From positions 1 to 64,000 of the forward strand of contig CAJHZI010000839.1 of NCBI GenBank assembly GCA_905160935.1: a stretch of 64,000 nt of DNA. Direction: 5' to 3'. Below the pieces are notes generated by a model that was not told the origin of the DNA, did no database searches, and was given only the letters and a program-made list of their open reading frames with translations. Shown piece after piece: positions 53,736 to 63,850 of this stretch. A program made the translations under genes and the position numbers. The DNA comes from Enchytraeus crypticus. Taxonomy: Eukaryota; Annelida; Clitellata; Enchytraeida; Enchytraeidae. Every line of letters begins with the position of its first letter. Position 1 is the stretch's first letter.

Positions 53736-54773
53736 CACACACACACACACACACACATGTATATATATATATATATATATATATTATGAATTATATGGAT
53801 TAAATTTTTTTAACTTAATGAACTATACGTAATTGCATATTGCTTTAAATTGAAGTACTGTTTCATTTGATTGATGTGCTGCTTCACTATGTGATGAATT
53901 CACTGTCTGATTTCATAACTCAGTTGGTTGAATCAGCCATTGATTGCTGAACTATTTGATTATTGATGGCTGGATTGAGTGTTTGATCGGTTGATTGATT
54001 GATTAATTGATTGATTGATTGTTTAATTGATTTCAGCTCTAGACTGAGCCGCGTGACGTCATGTATAAGATATCACGTGACTAGACGCTGCACCAGTAAC
54101 GCTGTGGGATTGGTCGAGAGTTTGGTCAAGGCCACAGTGTCACTGAGTGCACAGTGCACTCATGATGCACTCAGTGACCCCACGGGTAATAGCGATGAGT
54201 CATCTCAGTCATCTCAGCATAAGGTAATCAATCAATAAATCAATCAATCAATCACAGCACAGCACATCATAGCACAACTCAGAACATCACAATACATGTC
54301 TGGCATCCCAGCAGAGCACAGTACAACATAATTGTGCAGCACAACTCACCCCAACAGCTGTGCAATGTTATGTATCGATTGATAGCACCGCTTTTGGATC
54401 CTTATTTTTGCTCGTCGGCTTGATTTAGTCTAAAAATGCTCGATCTTTTCATTGATGACTGTAGCACTATAATTGCTGTTATTAGTGTTATTATTATAGC
54501 AATTACAAATCGATATGGATTAGAATATATAACTTCGTAAGTCTATGCTTCAAATCTTATATAATTTTCTTATATCTTAGTTTATATTTCTATTCATATT
54601 TAATTTCTGTTGTGATTTTGTGCTATTTTTAGAACCTGCAAAATTCAGGGAGGAGTCAACCATCTGCCAGTCAGCGTCCAAGCGCCGCCCCTCGTACAAC
54701 TCCTCTATATAAATTCGTCTATCCGCTGCTACTAGTGCTGTCAATCATTCGTTTACCCGCCTCTAATTTGTAA
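48426..54773 (+). CDS. Secreted 12-cysteine protein with GPI-anchor-like tail, unrecognised family, six exons
   Basis: Exons: 48426-48492, 50493-50646, 51902-52041, 52995-53154, 54037-54223, 54633-54773 (TAA). Junction phases 1, 2, 1, 2, 0 all match and no internal stop arises, giving 282 residues. Residues 10-22 (KRWAALFLLAQLP) form a signal-peptide core. The mature part has cysteines at 31, 42, 73, 82, 90, 113, 128, 139, 173, 183, 192 and 214, an even number that suits six disulfides. Residues 149-168 are a His/Gln/Arg-rich insert next to CAR-type codon repeats. Residues 225-258 are Ser/Gln/Pro-rich. The end, FVYPLLLVLSII (264-275) plus RLPASNL, resembles a GPI-attachment signal or a short membrane anchor. 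No enzyme motif is seen and I do not recognise the family. Introns hold a 10-bp, a 14-bp and a 5-bp array. AATAAA at 55458 is a possible poly(A) signal. Exons 1 and 3 are less certain than 2 and 4-6. Confidence 0.72.
48525..48815. repeat. 10-bp minisatellite (TGTTTATCAG), about 28 copies
   Basis: Units TGTTTATCAG and TGTTTATAAG alternate with drift, 35 bp after the first donor of the secreted-protein gene. Confidence 0.92.
49137..49192 (+). mobile_element. LINE-G tail remnant
   Basis: GGCGTTATATACCATGGATC, TGCCAGTAGGCAGTGCAC, TAAG(AG)n. Confidence 0.75.
49850..50140. repeat. 14-bp minisatellite (GGGTCACGATAGTA), about 20 copies
   Basis: Two unit types, GGGTCACGATAGTA and GGGCCACGATAGTA, are mixed along the array. 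It lies in intron 1 of the secreted-protein gene. Confidence 0.95.
50265..50330. repeat. (CAAT)n tract
   Basis: CAATCAATCTATCAATCAAT-type repeats, the complement of the TTGA tracts; AAGAATTGAAACGCCG follows, like a decayed SINE-C end on the minus strand. Confidence 0.8.
51115..51897. repeat. Pentanucleotide satellite (GTATC/GTATT)n ending at a splice site
   Basis: About 780 bp of GTATY-type units, loosely ordered before 51350 and regular after. It ends 4 bp before the ACGCAG acceptor of exon 3 of the secreted-protein gene. The Ile/Val/Tyr/Ser ORFs are repeat read-through. Confidence 0.93.
52098..52166 (-). repeat. SINE-A, truncated copy
   Basis: AAGGTTAACGTCAGTTACCT to GGGCGAGCCCAGGATATTG; the tRNA-like head is missing. 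Confidence 0.78.
52272..52418 (-). repeat. SINE-A copy
   Basis: A full minus-strand copy ending CGACTTCGCCACTGGCTCC on the plus strand, about 100 bp after a truncated copy in the same direction. Confidence 0.88.
52670..52990. repeat. (TTGA/TTAA)n compound tract before exon 4 of the secreted-protein gene
   Basis: TTGATTGATTG and AATTAATTAATT units continue to TTGATTGATTTCAG, the acceptor at 52994. Confidence 0.9.
53190..53388 (-). repeat. Element E copy
   Basis: CAATCATCATCATC run, then TTCCCTTAAATCCCAGCTTA, GGTCGGGATACAAAGAG and CCGAATACCCTTT. Confidence 0.78.
53690..53785. repeat. (AT)n-(AC)n-(AT)n microsatellite
   Basis: An AT run, CACACACACA, then AT again. Confidence 0.95.
54384..54475 (+). 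repeat. Repeat D, partial copy
   Basis: AGCACCGCTTTTGGATCC, GCTCGTCGGCTTGATTTAGT, GATGACTGTAGCACTATAAT. Confidence 0.72.
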
Positions 54774-54927
54774 ACCAGCCTAACATTGTATTCGTGACGT
54801 GGCGTCAGTGGCGCAGCCAGGGGGAGGGACTCAATTGGGAAGTGCTTAATTTAGGAGGGGGTTGATTTGAGGAGGGGCTACATTGAACGCTCTTCCAAGC
54901 TTTAATGAATTTGTAAAACAACAACCA

Positions 54928-55062
54928 CTAAGAGTGCTACAGTCATCAATGACTACATCGAGCACTATTGAGCCAAAATCAAGCCAGGTCCAAAAAAGAA
55001 GGTCCAAAAACGGTGCAAATTCCAAAATCCAGATATTCAGTCCAAAGTATGCGTTTAAGGGA
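54928..55062 (-). repeat. Repeat D copy
   Basis: AAGAGTGCTACAGTCATCAA, CATCGAGCACTATTGAGCC, GGTGCAAATTCCAAAATCC. Confidence 0.78.
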
Positions 55063-55609
55063 GACAATGGTGCCTAAAAACTCTAGGGGTTTGGATTTAA
55101 AGATGCATATAGGCCTAATATAGACATATATAATTAAGTTATAAACGCATAAAAAGTAAAAGTAATAAGAGATAGTAATTCATGGATTGAAGTGTGCGGT
55201 TGTACACGTTTAGGTTTAAACATGATATAGAGGAGTTTGTGCTTATTTCAAGTGTATAAATCTGTGTAAGTGTAAGGGATAGACACATTTTCAGACACAT
55301 CGATTTCTACATTTAGATTTAACAATCAGCCCAGCTGTTTGCGCCACGGAGCTTTATTTATATTTATGTATTTATTTGTGTGTATATATAATCTTGTACA
55401 GCTTTTAACTCTAATATCGTTGTTTATTTATCATCACACTGCTTGACTGACTGTTTGAATAAAATGATGCACTGTTGCTGATGTTTAGTTCCGTAATATT
55501 CAATAGAGTATTATTATCAATGCAATTTTATACTTGACTAAATGGTACATTTATGACTTTCTATTTGACTAGAGTTCGCATGTGTTGCTGTATTTCATAT
55601 CAATAGAAA

Positions 55610-55800
55610 TAAATCAATAAATGTGTCAATCCGCAATCATACATGATTACAACATCCAGCTTATTTTTAAAACTATTCACGGATACCGCATTCACAACCT
55701 CCTCACTCAAAGAGTTCCACCTATCAATCACTCTATGAGAAAAAACTTTAAATCCTAAGTCTGTCCTTACACTAGGCTTAAACAACTTATAGCTATGAAC
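55610..55800 (-). mobile_element. CR1-like ORF C-terminal fragment
   Basis: The minus strand encodes FSHRVIDRWNSLSEEVVNAV then SVNSFKNKLD, the usual end of CR1-type RT ORFs. This is a separate copy from the large element below. Confidence 0.8.
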
Positions 55801-55802
55801 AC

Positions 55803-55845
55803 TTATAGTCGATCATTTAACTATAATGTGTGTTTATTTTTTAAG
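55803..55845 (+). repeat. SINE-B tail remnant
   Basis: ATAGTCGATCATTTAACTAT then AATGTGTGTTTATTTTTT. Confidence 0.55.
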
Positions 55846-55869
55846 AGGCGCGGTATCGATCGACTGGAC

Positions 55870-56580
55870 ACAATTAAACTGCTCGAGAAAGGCAATGGAA
55901 AACCACCTCAGAAGCCACACTTTCCCAAACTATACAGTCTACGAACATTCCCTCTCTCTCTCTCTCTCTCTTAGTGCACTGCCTACTGGCAGGTCCATGG
56001 TACATAACGCCTCCACTCTTCTCTGTCTTCCGCCTTCCTCTTCATTTCCACATATGAGTGGGTCTTTAAATCATCTAACATACCTAATCTCGGCCTGCCC
56101 CTGCCTCTTTTTCCTTCCATTCTACCTTCTATGACCTCTTTGATAGACCTTCCCCCTTTAGAATGTGTCCTATCCATCTCTTCTTCCTATTTCTTAACAC
56201 ATTTATCAACTGTCTATCTGTGCCAACTCTCTCCAGGACTTCCTCATTTGTAACCTTTTGAGTCCAGCTAATCCTCTCCATTCTTCTTCAAATCCACATT
56301 TCCAATGCCTCCAGTTTCTTAATATCTTCCTTTCTTAAGGTCCATGTTTCACATCCATATAATAGCGTGGTCCAAACCAAAGTTTTCACTATCGAACATT
56401 ATGAACAAACATTATGCTGTGGATAATTAAGACATAGCGCTTTATGAAGGGTGCATAACCTAGCTGTTGATCCAGACTTCCGCGGAATGTTCTATAGGGA
56501 GCGTGAATTAATGCAGACTCTGAGTATGAATAAGTACTTTAGATCTGCCACTTGGCAGAACACTGGAGAGAGAGGAGAGA
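55870..56580 (+). mobile_element. LINE-H 3' end interrupted by a LINE-G insertion
   Basis: 55870-55949 (CTCGAGAAAGGCAATGGAAA to CGAACATT) continues at 56401-56580 (ATGAACAAAC to TCTGCCACTTGGCAG). It matches, block by block, the uninterrupted copy at 25448-25632. Confidence 0.75.
55950..56392 (-). mobile_element. LINE-G insertion with 8-bp target-site duplication
   Basis: The minus strand encodes a LINE-G ORF end: GRMEGKRGRGRPRLGMLDDL, then KRKAEDREEWRRYVPWTCQ and stop, followed by an AG tail. CGAACATT flanks it on both sides (55942-55949 and 56393-56400). Confidence 0.88.
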
Positions 56581-56934
56581 GAGAGAGAAAGAAAGAGAGA
56601 GAGTAAGAGAAAGAGAAAAAGAGAGATCATTAATGTCCCGGGTCTGGGCATCAATTTCAAGGTCTCTAATGTGCATTAAATTATTATAACATAACATTAC
56701 AGAGTCAGGAAGCAATTATATGCTTGTTTAAGACTCATCAGACTCTTAACTAAGACCAATTAATATTGATAACACCTCATATTTCAATATAAAATGTCTA
56801 ATTTCACATATCTGTACATCGTAAAAGACTTAATTAGTCATACTTTATAAATCAAATCATACAAACTTCATGTCAACATATCAAATTTATACATATGTAT
56901 CACACTGAAAATGCAATTAGCATCTAATTTACAT

Positions 56935-59900
56935 GTTCCTATGTTTATCATATTTGTTTTTAAACGCATTCACTGATTCTGCTTGTACAACTTCGCTTGG
57001 CAAACTATTCTAAGCATTTATAACTCTCTGACTAAAGAAAAATTTCCTTAAAAGTCCATTTCTAAATTTACTAAGCTTATAAATATATCCCCTAGTGTTT
57101 CTGTTGTTTGAAAAATTAAACCAAATACTATGGTTAACTTTGCTGAAGCCTTTGAGTATTTTAAAAACTTCTATTAAATCTCCTCTAGTTCTCTCACTTA
57201 AAGAGGTTAATCCTACGAATTTTAATCTATTCTCATAACTAAGTTTTTGACAGTCAAATACCAGCCTTGTTGCTCTGGCTTGTACCCTTTCTAATTTATC
57301 GATATCTTTCTTAAGATATGGGCACCAAGCCTGAACGCAGTATTCAAGTTTGGGCCGTACAAGAGCCTTACATGGCCTTACCACAATATCTTATTTCTAC
57401 ATGCAATTGTTCTTTTAATCATTCTTAATACACAATTAGCACTTAACAACTTTATTACAATTTTCACTAAATTTAAAAGAGCTATCCATAAAGACTCCTA
57501 AATCTCTCTCACTGTTTGTGGATTTTAATTTTATACTGTTCAAAGTATACTCAATTCCTAAATTATTATTCCCTATATGCATAACTCTACATTTCTCAGC
57601 ATTGAACTCCATTAGCCAATCACTAGACCAGTTCAGTAATATTTTTATATCATACTTCAAAATCTCAGCATCTTCAATGTTGTTTACTATCTTTGCCACT
57701 TTAGAATCATCTGCAAATTTACTAAATTTTGATACAATATCTATTTCAATGTCATTGATGTAAACTAAAAATATCAGAGGTTCTAAAACAGAGCCTTGTG
57801 GCACACCACTCTTCACTGCTGCCCATTCCGAGAACTCGTCCTCGACACACACCCTTTGTTTTCTATTGCTTAACCAATTACCTATCCGCTTTAAAAGTTT
57901 GCCCGTTATTCCATGTGCTTCCAACTAAGTAATCTTTTATGTGGAACTTTATCAAACGCTTTAGCAAAGTCTAGATATGAGATATCAATGCTATTTTTAT
58001 TATCTACTTCCTTTGTAATATATTCTAAAAAATCTAGCAAATTAGTTAAACAAGAACGCCCACTAATAAAACCATGCTGACTATTTCTAATTAAGTTATA
58101 TTCTTCCAAGAAACTAATTATTTTATCCTTAATAATGCTTCAAAAATCTTACCGATTATGCCTGTTAAGCTAATAGGCTTATAATTTTCTGCTTTATCCC
58201 TATTCCCCTTTTTATGTATTGGAAGTACATTGGCATTCTTAAAATCTTGAGGAACCACCCCTATTTCCATTGATGCCTTTACTAGGTTTAACAGAGCTGG
58301 TGCTAATTTATCTCTTAGCTCCGAAACCAGTTTTCCTTGAATCTCATCTGGACCTTGACTTTTATTGACATTTAGCGAATTTAATTTATTTATAACATCA
58401 TCAATATCAAACTCAATATTATGTAAGGAGCATTCAAAGTTACCTTTGAAGATCCTAGCCGGTACTGGCATATTAACTAAATCTTCTTCCACAAATACAG
58501 ACGAAAAATATTTATTAAAATAATTTGCAGTGTCTTTATTATCTATCTTCTATAATGTTGTTATATTCATCTCTTAAAGGACCAATCTTTTTAATAACCT
58601 TTTTGTTAGCATTAGCATAGGCAAAAAACTCTTTGCATCATTCTTTACATTACGAGCTAGCTTTTTTTCAAATTCCAACTTGGCTTTTCTATTTTCTGCA
58701 ACCGATTTATTAAGCTTTTTCTTGTATTCACAGTACAAAGTTTCATCATTCTCACTATTTTTATAATTGTTCCAAGCATCTTTTTTAGCTTTTCTTTTTC
58801 TTCTTACCTTTTTAGTAACCCACTTGCATCTATATTTATTTTTGGCTTTTAATTTAATGAACTCATCTCGAATCATCCTAAGACCTGTGTTAATATTAGT
58901 CCATAAGCCCACTACGTCATCGTTATTATCATTATCACTTAAAACTATAAATACATTTCTGTGCTGTGTATTTCTTTTAATTTCTTCATAGTTTACTTTA
59001 AAATAATCAAATTTTTGGACTTTTCTACAGATCCAACTGCACTGAATTATAAAGCTAATGGTTAGATGATCACTTGTCTCAAAAGGTTCACCTATAAATA
59101 CATCCTTAATTATTTCTTCAGAGCACAAAACAAGATCAAGGAAATTGTTGCCTCTAGTAGGCTTATTACAATACTGTTCTAAAAAATATTATTTATACAT
59201 TCTATAAATAAGTGAGTTTCATCTATGTTTTCTCTATTTCCCCAGTCCAATTCAGGATAGTTAAAATCAACCATTACTACAACCTTCTTATCATACAGCT
59301 TATCAAACACACTAAACATAGCCTCATCATTAGTTTTGGAACTATCTGGGGCTCTATATATAACACCAATAATAAGATTAATGTTCTTACACTTGATATT
59401 ACACCAAACACTTTCTTTAAAGTTTGAATCACATAAATCGTTAACTTGACTTGGGTTCAGTTCATTTTTTATATACAGCAAAACGCCCCCACCTCGTTTT
59501 TCGACTAAATCATTTCGATCACATCTAGATACACTGTATCCACTAAAACTAATTTCACTATCACTAATGTCATCAGACAACCATGACTCACTGATTCCCA
59601 AAATATCTATATTTTCATCTTTAATCAACAACTCCAGTTGTGACAATTTATTTACAATACTTCTGGAATAGAAGTATACACATTTTAAGTTATTTCTAAC
59701 ATCTAAATTACTATAACAATTTCGAGTTTTATCAGCCATAGCTGCATAACCTACTTTTCGTACCCCTTCTATATACATTAGGCCTATTTTACAAAAATTC
59801 ACAAGGTGCTTGAAAACTTTCTCACCAACCAACTTTTTTCCTTTTAAATTTAGATGGATACCACCAGCATCAGTCATACTGCGCTGTAGCTCTAAACCCA

Positions 59901-60730
59901 AGAAAGCAAAGCCTCTAGATTGGCATAGCTCTCTCAGTCTCATATTTACCAATGACCTCTTACGCTCTAATCTTTCCGTCAAATCAAACCTCTTCGCTAT
60001 CCCTAAAACTGTTACACTTTTACTTTTTGCTTTCTTGGCATCGTTTAGCAGTATTCTATATTTATTTAGAATGCTGCTACAATCCTCTTCAATTAAGTTA
60101 TTGGTCCCTACCATTAAAACCAAGTGCCTTTTCTCATCTTCCTTCAATTTTCCTACTTCACTCGCTATTCTCTCTATTTCTCCCCTGACAGCGTCCGCCC
60201 TTGTATTAAACCTTCAGTACCTCGCTTGAGATCTATGCTCAGAGTTCTGATCATAGATCTCCCATCACAACGACATGGTGTGACTCTTCAGTGGCCCTAT
60301 CCAGCACTTCCTTAACTGATTTTTCATCTTTGGCTTTATGGTCAGGCCGTCGTTCGACAATTCCATCGTCATTTTCTATTACATGAATTTGTTTATCTAA
60401 TCTCTTATCAGTTCTTTCTCGTGCTGGCAATTCAAGTCCCAATGCGTTCTCTCTGGTCCTATCTTTCCTGCTACGTTTGCTCTCTACCAACTCCCACTTT
60501 TGAGCCTCAACTGGAGTTGGCCATTCCCTGCATTCCTCTGCCTGTAGTTTACATGCCAGCATTTTATCCGACATTTCCCTGACCTTATCTTTAAGAATTT
60601 CTAGAGTGGTATCTAGTATACCCTCTTACCTTCAACAAAATCAACATTATCCACACCACTAGTCCATTTACAAACAAATGCTTCAGCCTTCTGTATCCCA
60701 TTATCTAAATCCAGTAGCATATTTCCCTAT
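56935..60730 (-). mobile_element. Decayed CR1-like non-LTR retrotransposon
   Basis: Minus strand, 5' to 3': an N-terminal piece (LLDLDNGIQKAEAFVCKW, about 60725), a Lys/Glu/Arg-rich linker, an SGNH-esterase-like domain (LVLMVGTNNL; GGIHLNLKGKKLV), and an AP-like endonuclease (DILGISESWL; GGGVLLYIKN; then the TSDH motif). The reverse transcriptase follows (SQGPDEIQGKLV; YKPISLTGIIGK; SGVPQGSVL; FADDSK), with the C-terminal LVRPKLEYCVQAW and NSLPSEVV. It copies itself by target-primed reverse transcription. Stops and frame breaks near 60240, 59180, 58570, 58110, 57920, 57430 and 57010 show it is dead. In the endonuclease the usual GDFN is VDFN, and the RT SVLGP is SVLEP. The C-terminal Trp before NSLP is a stop. 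The ORF order fits the CR1 clade. Confidence 0.9.
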
Positions 60731-61541
60731 CACTAAATCAGACATTTTCTGCAAGTACCTCACAGTAGTTTTAGAACTGAATTTATTTAATTTATTTCTA
60801 ATTTCTTAATAGACACTTCGATACGACACTATTTGAAAAACCAAACGAACAAACTACTTAACTAAAATTTACATAACACGTTTTAAACCGGTAGTTACAG
60901 TATCCTAAGCAGATTTTCTAATATAAATATAGATTACTACTTTCAAGATACGTAACTTATTGGAAGTTACACAAACCTATTTTCCTACAACTTCTAAGAA
61001 AACACCAGTTATAAGAATTTACAAAAAATGACACTTTTAATATTATTTATTGCACACTTAAAAATAAACAAACTACACCGGCAACAGCGTTAACCCCTAT
61101 CAATCTTATAATTATAATCTTATAAAATTATAATCTTAGAAATTCAGACCCCGGCCTCCAATAGCTCTCTGAATTTATCCTAAAGGTTTCAATCATGAAA
61201 ACGTGTTTAAGAATTAAATTTAATTAATTAAATAAAGCACAAATTAAATAATACTTACATACAATATACAATGAAACCCAAATATCCACAAGACCACGGT
61301 ACTGGCTTAAAGAAGAATTGATTAATTTCAGAGCGTAAGTTGATTCTAGGTTCCATCTGTCAAATGTAAATATAAACACAAAGTTTAGGCCCTACTGCAA
61401 GTAAATAAAATTATAATTATATAAAATAATATATAGTAAATATTTCTAACCCTAATAACTCACTATGATGATAAATCATAAATGGTTATATCTCTAAATT
61501 GTAATGCCACGTAATAAAATCATTTGAAATGTTGCAAATTG

Positions 61542-61543
<2 letters not shown>

Positions 61544-61599
<56 letters not shown>
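61544..61599. repeat. (AT)n microsatellite
   Basis: A pure AT run, directly followed by a repeat D piece. Confidence 0.95.
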
Positions 61600-61602
<3 letters not shown>

Positions 61603-61666
61603 TTTGGACTAAATTTCTGGATTTTGGAATTTGCACCGTTTTTGGACCTTCGAGTTTCTAACCGAC
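61600..61666 (+). repeat. Repeat D, partial copy
   Basis: CTTTGGACTAAATTTCTGGA, TTTTGGAATTTGCACCG, TTTTTGGACCTTCGAG. Confidence 0.75.
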
Positions 61667-61680
61667 TTGATTAACCATTT

Positions 61681-61808
61681 TTGGAGCCAGTGGCGAATTC
61701 GGTTAGATACTCGACCGCGGATCAGTGTGAGGGGTTCAAATCCTGGGCTCGCCCGTCACTGACATCGCTTTCGAGTGAGGAAACTGACGTTAACCTTAGC
61801 TTTACCTA
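61681..61808 (+). repeat. SINE-A copy
   Basis: TTGGAGCCAGTGGCGAATTC to GACGTTAACCTTAGCTTTACC. Confidence 0.9.
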
Positions 61809-61965
61809 GTGTAAAATATAACGCTTTCAGAGAACCGGTAAATAGATAATAGGTTTAGTACCAATATATATAATTTATGATAAAAATAACTGTGGTGTTT
61901 TATATATTTAGGAATTAGCTGTACTGCTTAGTTTCTTTTCAGTTGCGTAGTTCTCGGTTTCTATA

Positions 61966-62003
61966 TCAGTAAATTAATAAGTCTAGACTTATTAATTTAC
62001 TGA
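61966..62003. repeat. Perfect 38-bp palindrome
   Basis: TCAGTAAATTAATAAGTCT is followed without a loop by its exact complement. The centre is TCTAGA. Confidence 0.95.
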
Positions 62004-62086
62004 AGTTTTTTATTCTTCAATAATATAATATGTATTAGTGATGTGTAAAATATAATTAAATTCTAACAGAGCAACTTTTTGAACAG

Positions 62087-63064
62087 AATTCAAGGTGCTA
62101 TCTGACACTGCTACCTGAACTCTATATTGCTGATATCTCACAGAGATCTCCTGACAACTTACAGAAATATTTTCTCAACGGTATCTACAAATGTATCAGT
62201 ATGCAAGATGCAGGGGTGCGACACAGGGAACGGTGGTCTGACAAACTATCGGTAAACATGAACAATTCTAATACCAATGCAGCAGACTCAAGCGTGTCTA
62301 ACAAGTCCAATCTCTCCCCTAGTTCCTTTCCTGGGGGTAAATTAGAGAGTGCAACAAGCAGTCAGAGTGGAAAGGGCCGCTCAGAACTGATGTGGAGTGA
62401 AAGGAAGCCCTGTGATAGAATGACTGGGGAGGCGGTTAGGATTGAAGAAACAGAATGGTCCATTGGGTGCCAGATATTTCTGCCGTATCTTATCGCTGGT
62501 GTCGGTATGGTGGGTGCTGGAGCAGTGCTCAATGTTGTCAAGGTTTGATTCATATAGTATCGATATGATGTACTGAATTGATGCAATTAATGAATTAACG
62601 ATGTCTCAGAGTATCGATGTCCTGTGACACATTTATTTCAACTTAAATATTTGAACAATAAATAAAATTCGAAACTTTAAAATAATTTTTTGTACTCTAT
62701 TTACTTCTTCAGTTCCTTACAAATTTTAGCTGTGAGCCTTTATTACAGCACAAATCTACCAACTCATTGATTGATTAAATGAGTGCTCTGTTGATGCATC
62801 ATGTCGTAGAGATGATGCTACGTAGAGATGATGCTACGTAGAGATGATGCTACGTAGAGATGATGCTACGTAGAGATGATGCTACATAGAGATGATGCTA
62901 CATGGAGATGATGCAGAGATGATGCTATTGTTATGGAGATGATGCTATTTTTATAGAGATGGCCGGTGTTTGTGGAGATGTCAGAGATCATAGTATTAGT
63001 ACCAGCTCTGCTTGGGCTGAAGGGAAACCTTGAGATGACTCTAGCCTCTCGTCTCTCTACCCAG
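62087..63064 (+). CDS. SLC41-type Mg2+ transporter, N-terminal exons (partial)
   Basis: Exon a runs from an acceptor near 62086 (CAG|AATTCA) or starts at ATG 62201, to 62542. Exon b is 62957-63064. The junction (AAG|GTTTGA; TTATAG|AGATGG) is phase 0. Across it the protein reads [16 protein letters not shown], then [14 protein letters not shown], then [11 protein letters not shown] and [20 protein letters not shown] plus LSTQ. The block [22 protein letters not shown] is the signature of SLC41A1-A3, MgtE-like plasma-membrane Mg2+ carriers that exchange with Na+. The first half is the Ser/Asn-rich cytoplasmic N-terminus. The exon b donor (CAG|GTATGT) is sound; later exons lie beyond the window. 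The 5' limit is uncertain: the frame stays open upstream of the ATG to about 62060. A 16-bp minisatellite fills most of the intron. Confidence 0.88.
62813..62925. repeat. 16-bp minisatellite (GAGATGATGCTACGTA), about 6 copies
   Basis: Perfect or near-perfect copies in the SLC41 intron. Degenerate units (GAGATGATGCTATTTTTATAG) run up to the splice acceptor at 62956. Confidence 0.94.
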
Positions 63065-63186
63065 GTATGTGTGTATATGTGTCTGTATGTATATGTGTTT
63101 ATGCCTCTTTGCCTGGCTGGAATGCTGTCTATGTAACCACAAATTGTTGCAAATGATAGATAGCTCTTATGTGGTGAACACGTAAA

Positions 63187-63338
63187 CCTTCATTACAGTA
63201 GTACCCTTCCTCGGACTGACTTCCCGGATTTTGGCTTGCACTGTTTTTGGACCCCACACTCTGCTCATCAGATTGGATTTTGTACCATAGTGCTCAGTGT
63301 TGTCATAGACGACAGTAGTACTCTAATTCTGTTGTTGT
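63187..63338 (+). repeat. Repeat D copy
   Basis: CGTAAACCTTCATTACAG, CTTGCACTGTTTTTGGACCC, GTAGTACTCTAATTCTG. Confidence 0.8.
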
Positions 63339-63599
63339 TGTTGTGGTTTTTTTGTCTTAATCTGGAGATATGATAGTTTTTGCTGGTATATTCTTAAGAA
63401 TTTCTGCTGTTTTCTGTAATTATAAAATCTTAATTCCTAAAAGCAAGGATGGCAACTTAAACCTATGGTAAATTTAATTTTATAAAATGTTTTAAAATGA
63501 AAATATTATATAATATTTTAAATTTGTAACTTTGTATTATTTTGTAAAGTGTTGTCTACATTTTGTGTTTGGTAATTCAAAATAGGGTAAATAAGACTG

Positions 63600-63850
63600 T
63601 TTTCTCAGGGAATGACGCTCCTGCCCAGTAAATGTTAGTCAAAGCTAAGGAAGGCATAAGGGGCCCACCTCGTCATAAGCAGAATCCCCCAAGAATAATG
63701 GTATATCAAAAAGAATGTTATAGATGATTTAAAGATCCACTCGTGTGTGGATGTGAAGAGGAAAACATAGGAGATAGATGAGTTGAGACGTTATATACCA
63801 TGGACCTGCCAGTGAGCAGTGCACTAAGAGAGAGAGAGAGAGAGAGAGAA
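63600..63850 (+). mobile_element. LINE-G 3' end fragment
   Basis: The block GGAATGACGCTCCTGCCCAG to GAATCCCCCAAGAATAATGG (inverse copy at 9605-9720) continues into TATATACCATGGACCTGCCA and an AG tail. Confidence 0.75.

Larger units (their letters stand above)
54774..62086. other. Intergenic region dominated by non-LTR retrotransposon remains
   Basis: Besides the repeats listed separately, 55070-55600, 56580-56930 and 60730-61540 show no coding exon I can support. Confidence 0.6.

Noticed and set aside
57518-60229. Plus-strand ORFs over the CR1 element
   Set aside because: They are complements of the RT and endonuclease coding strand.
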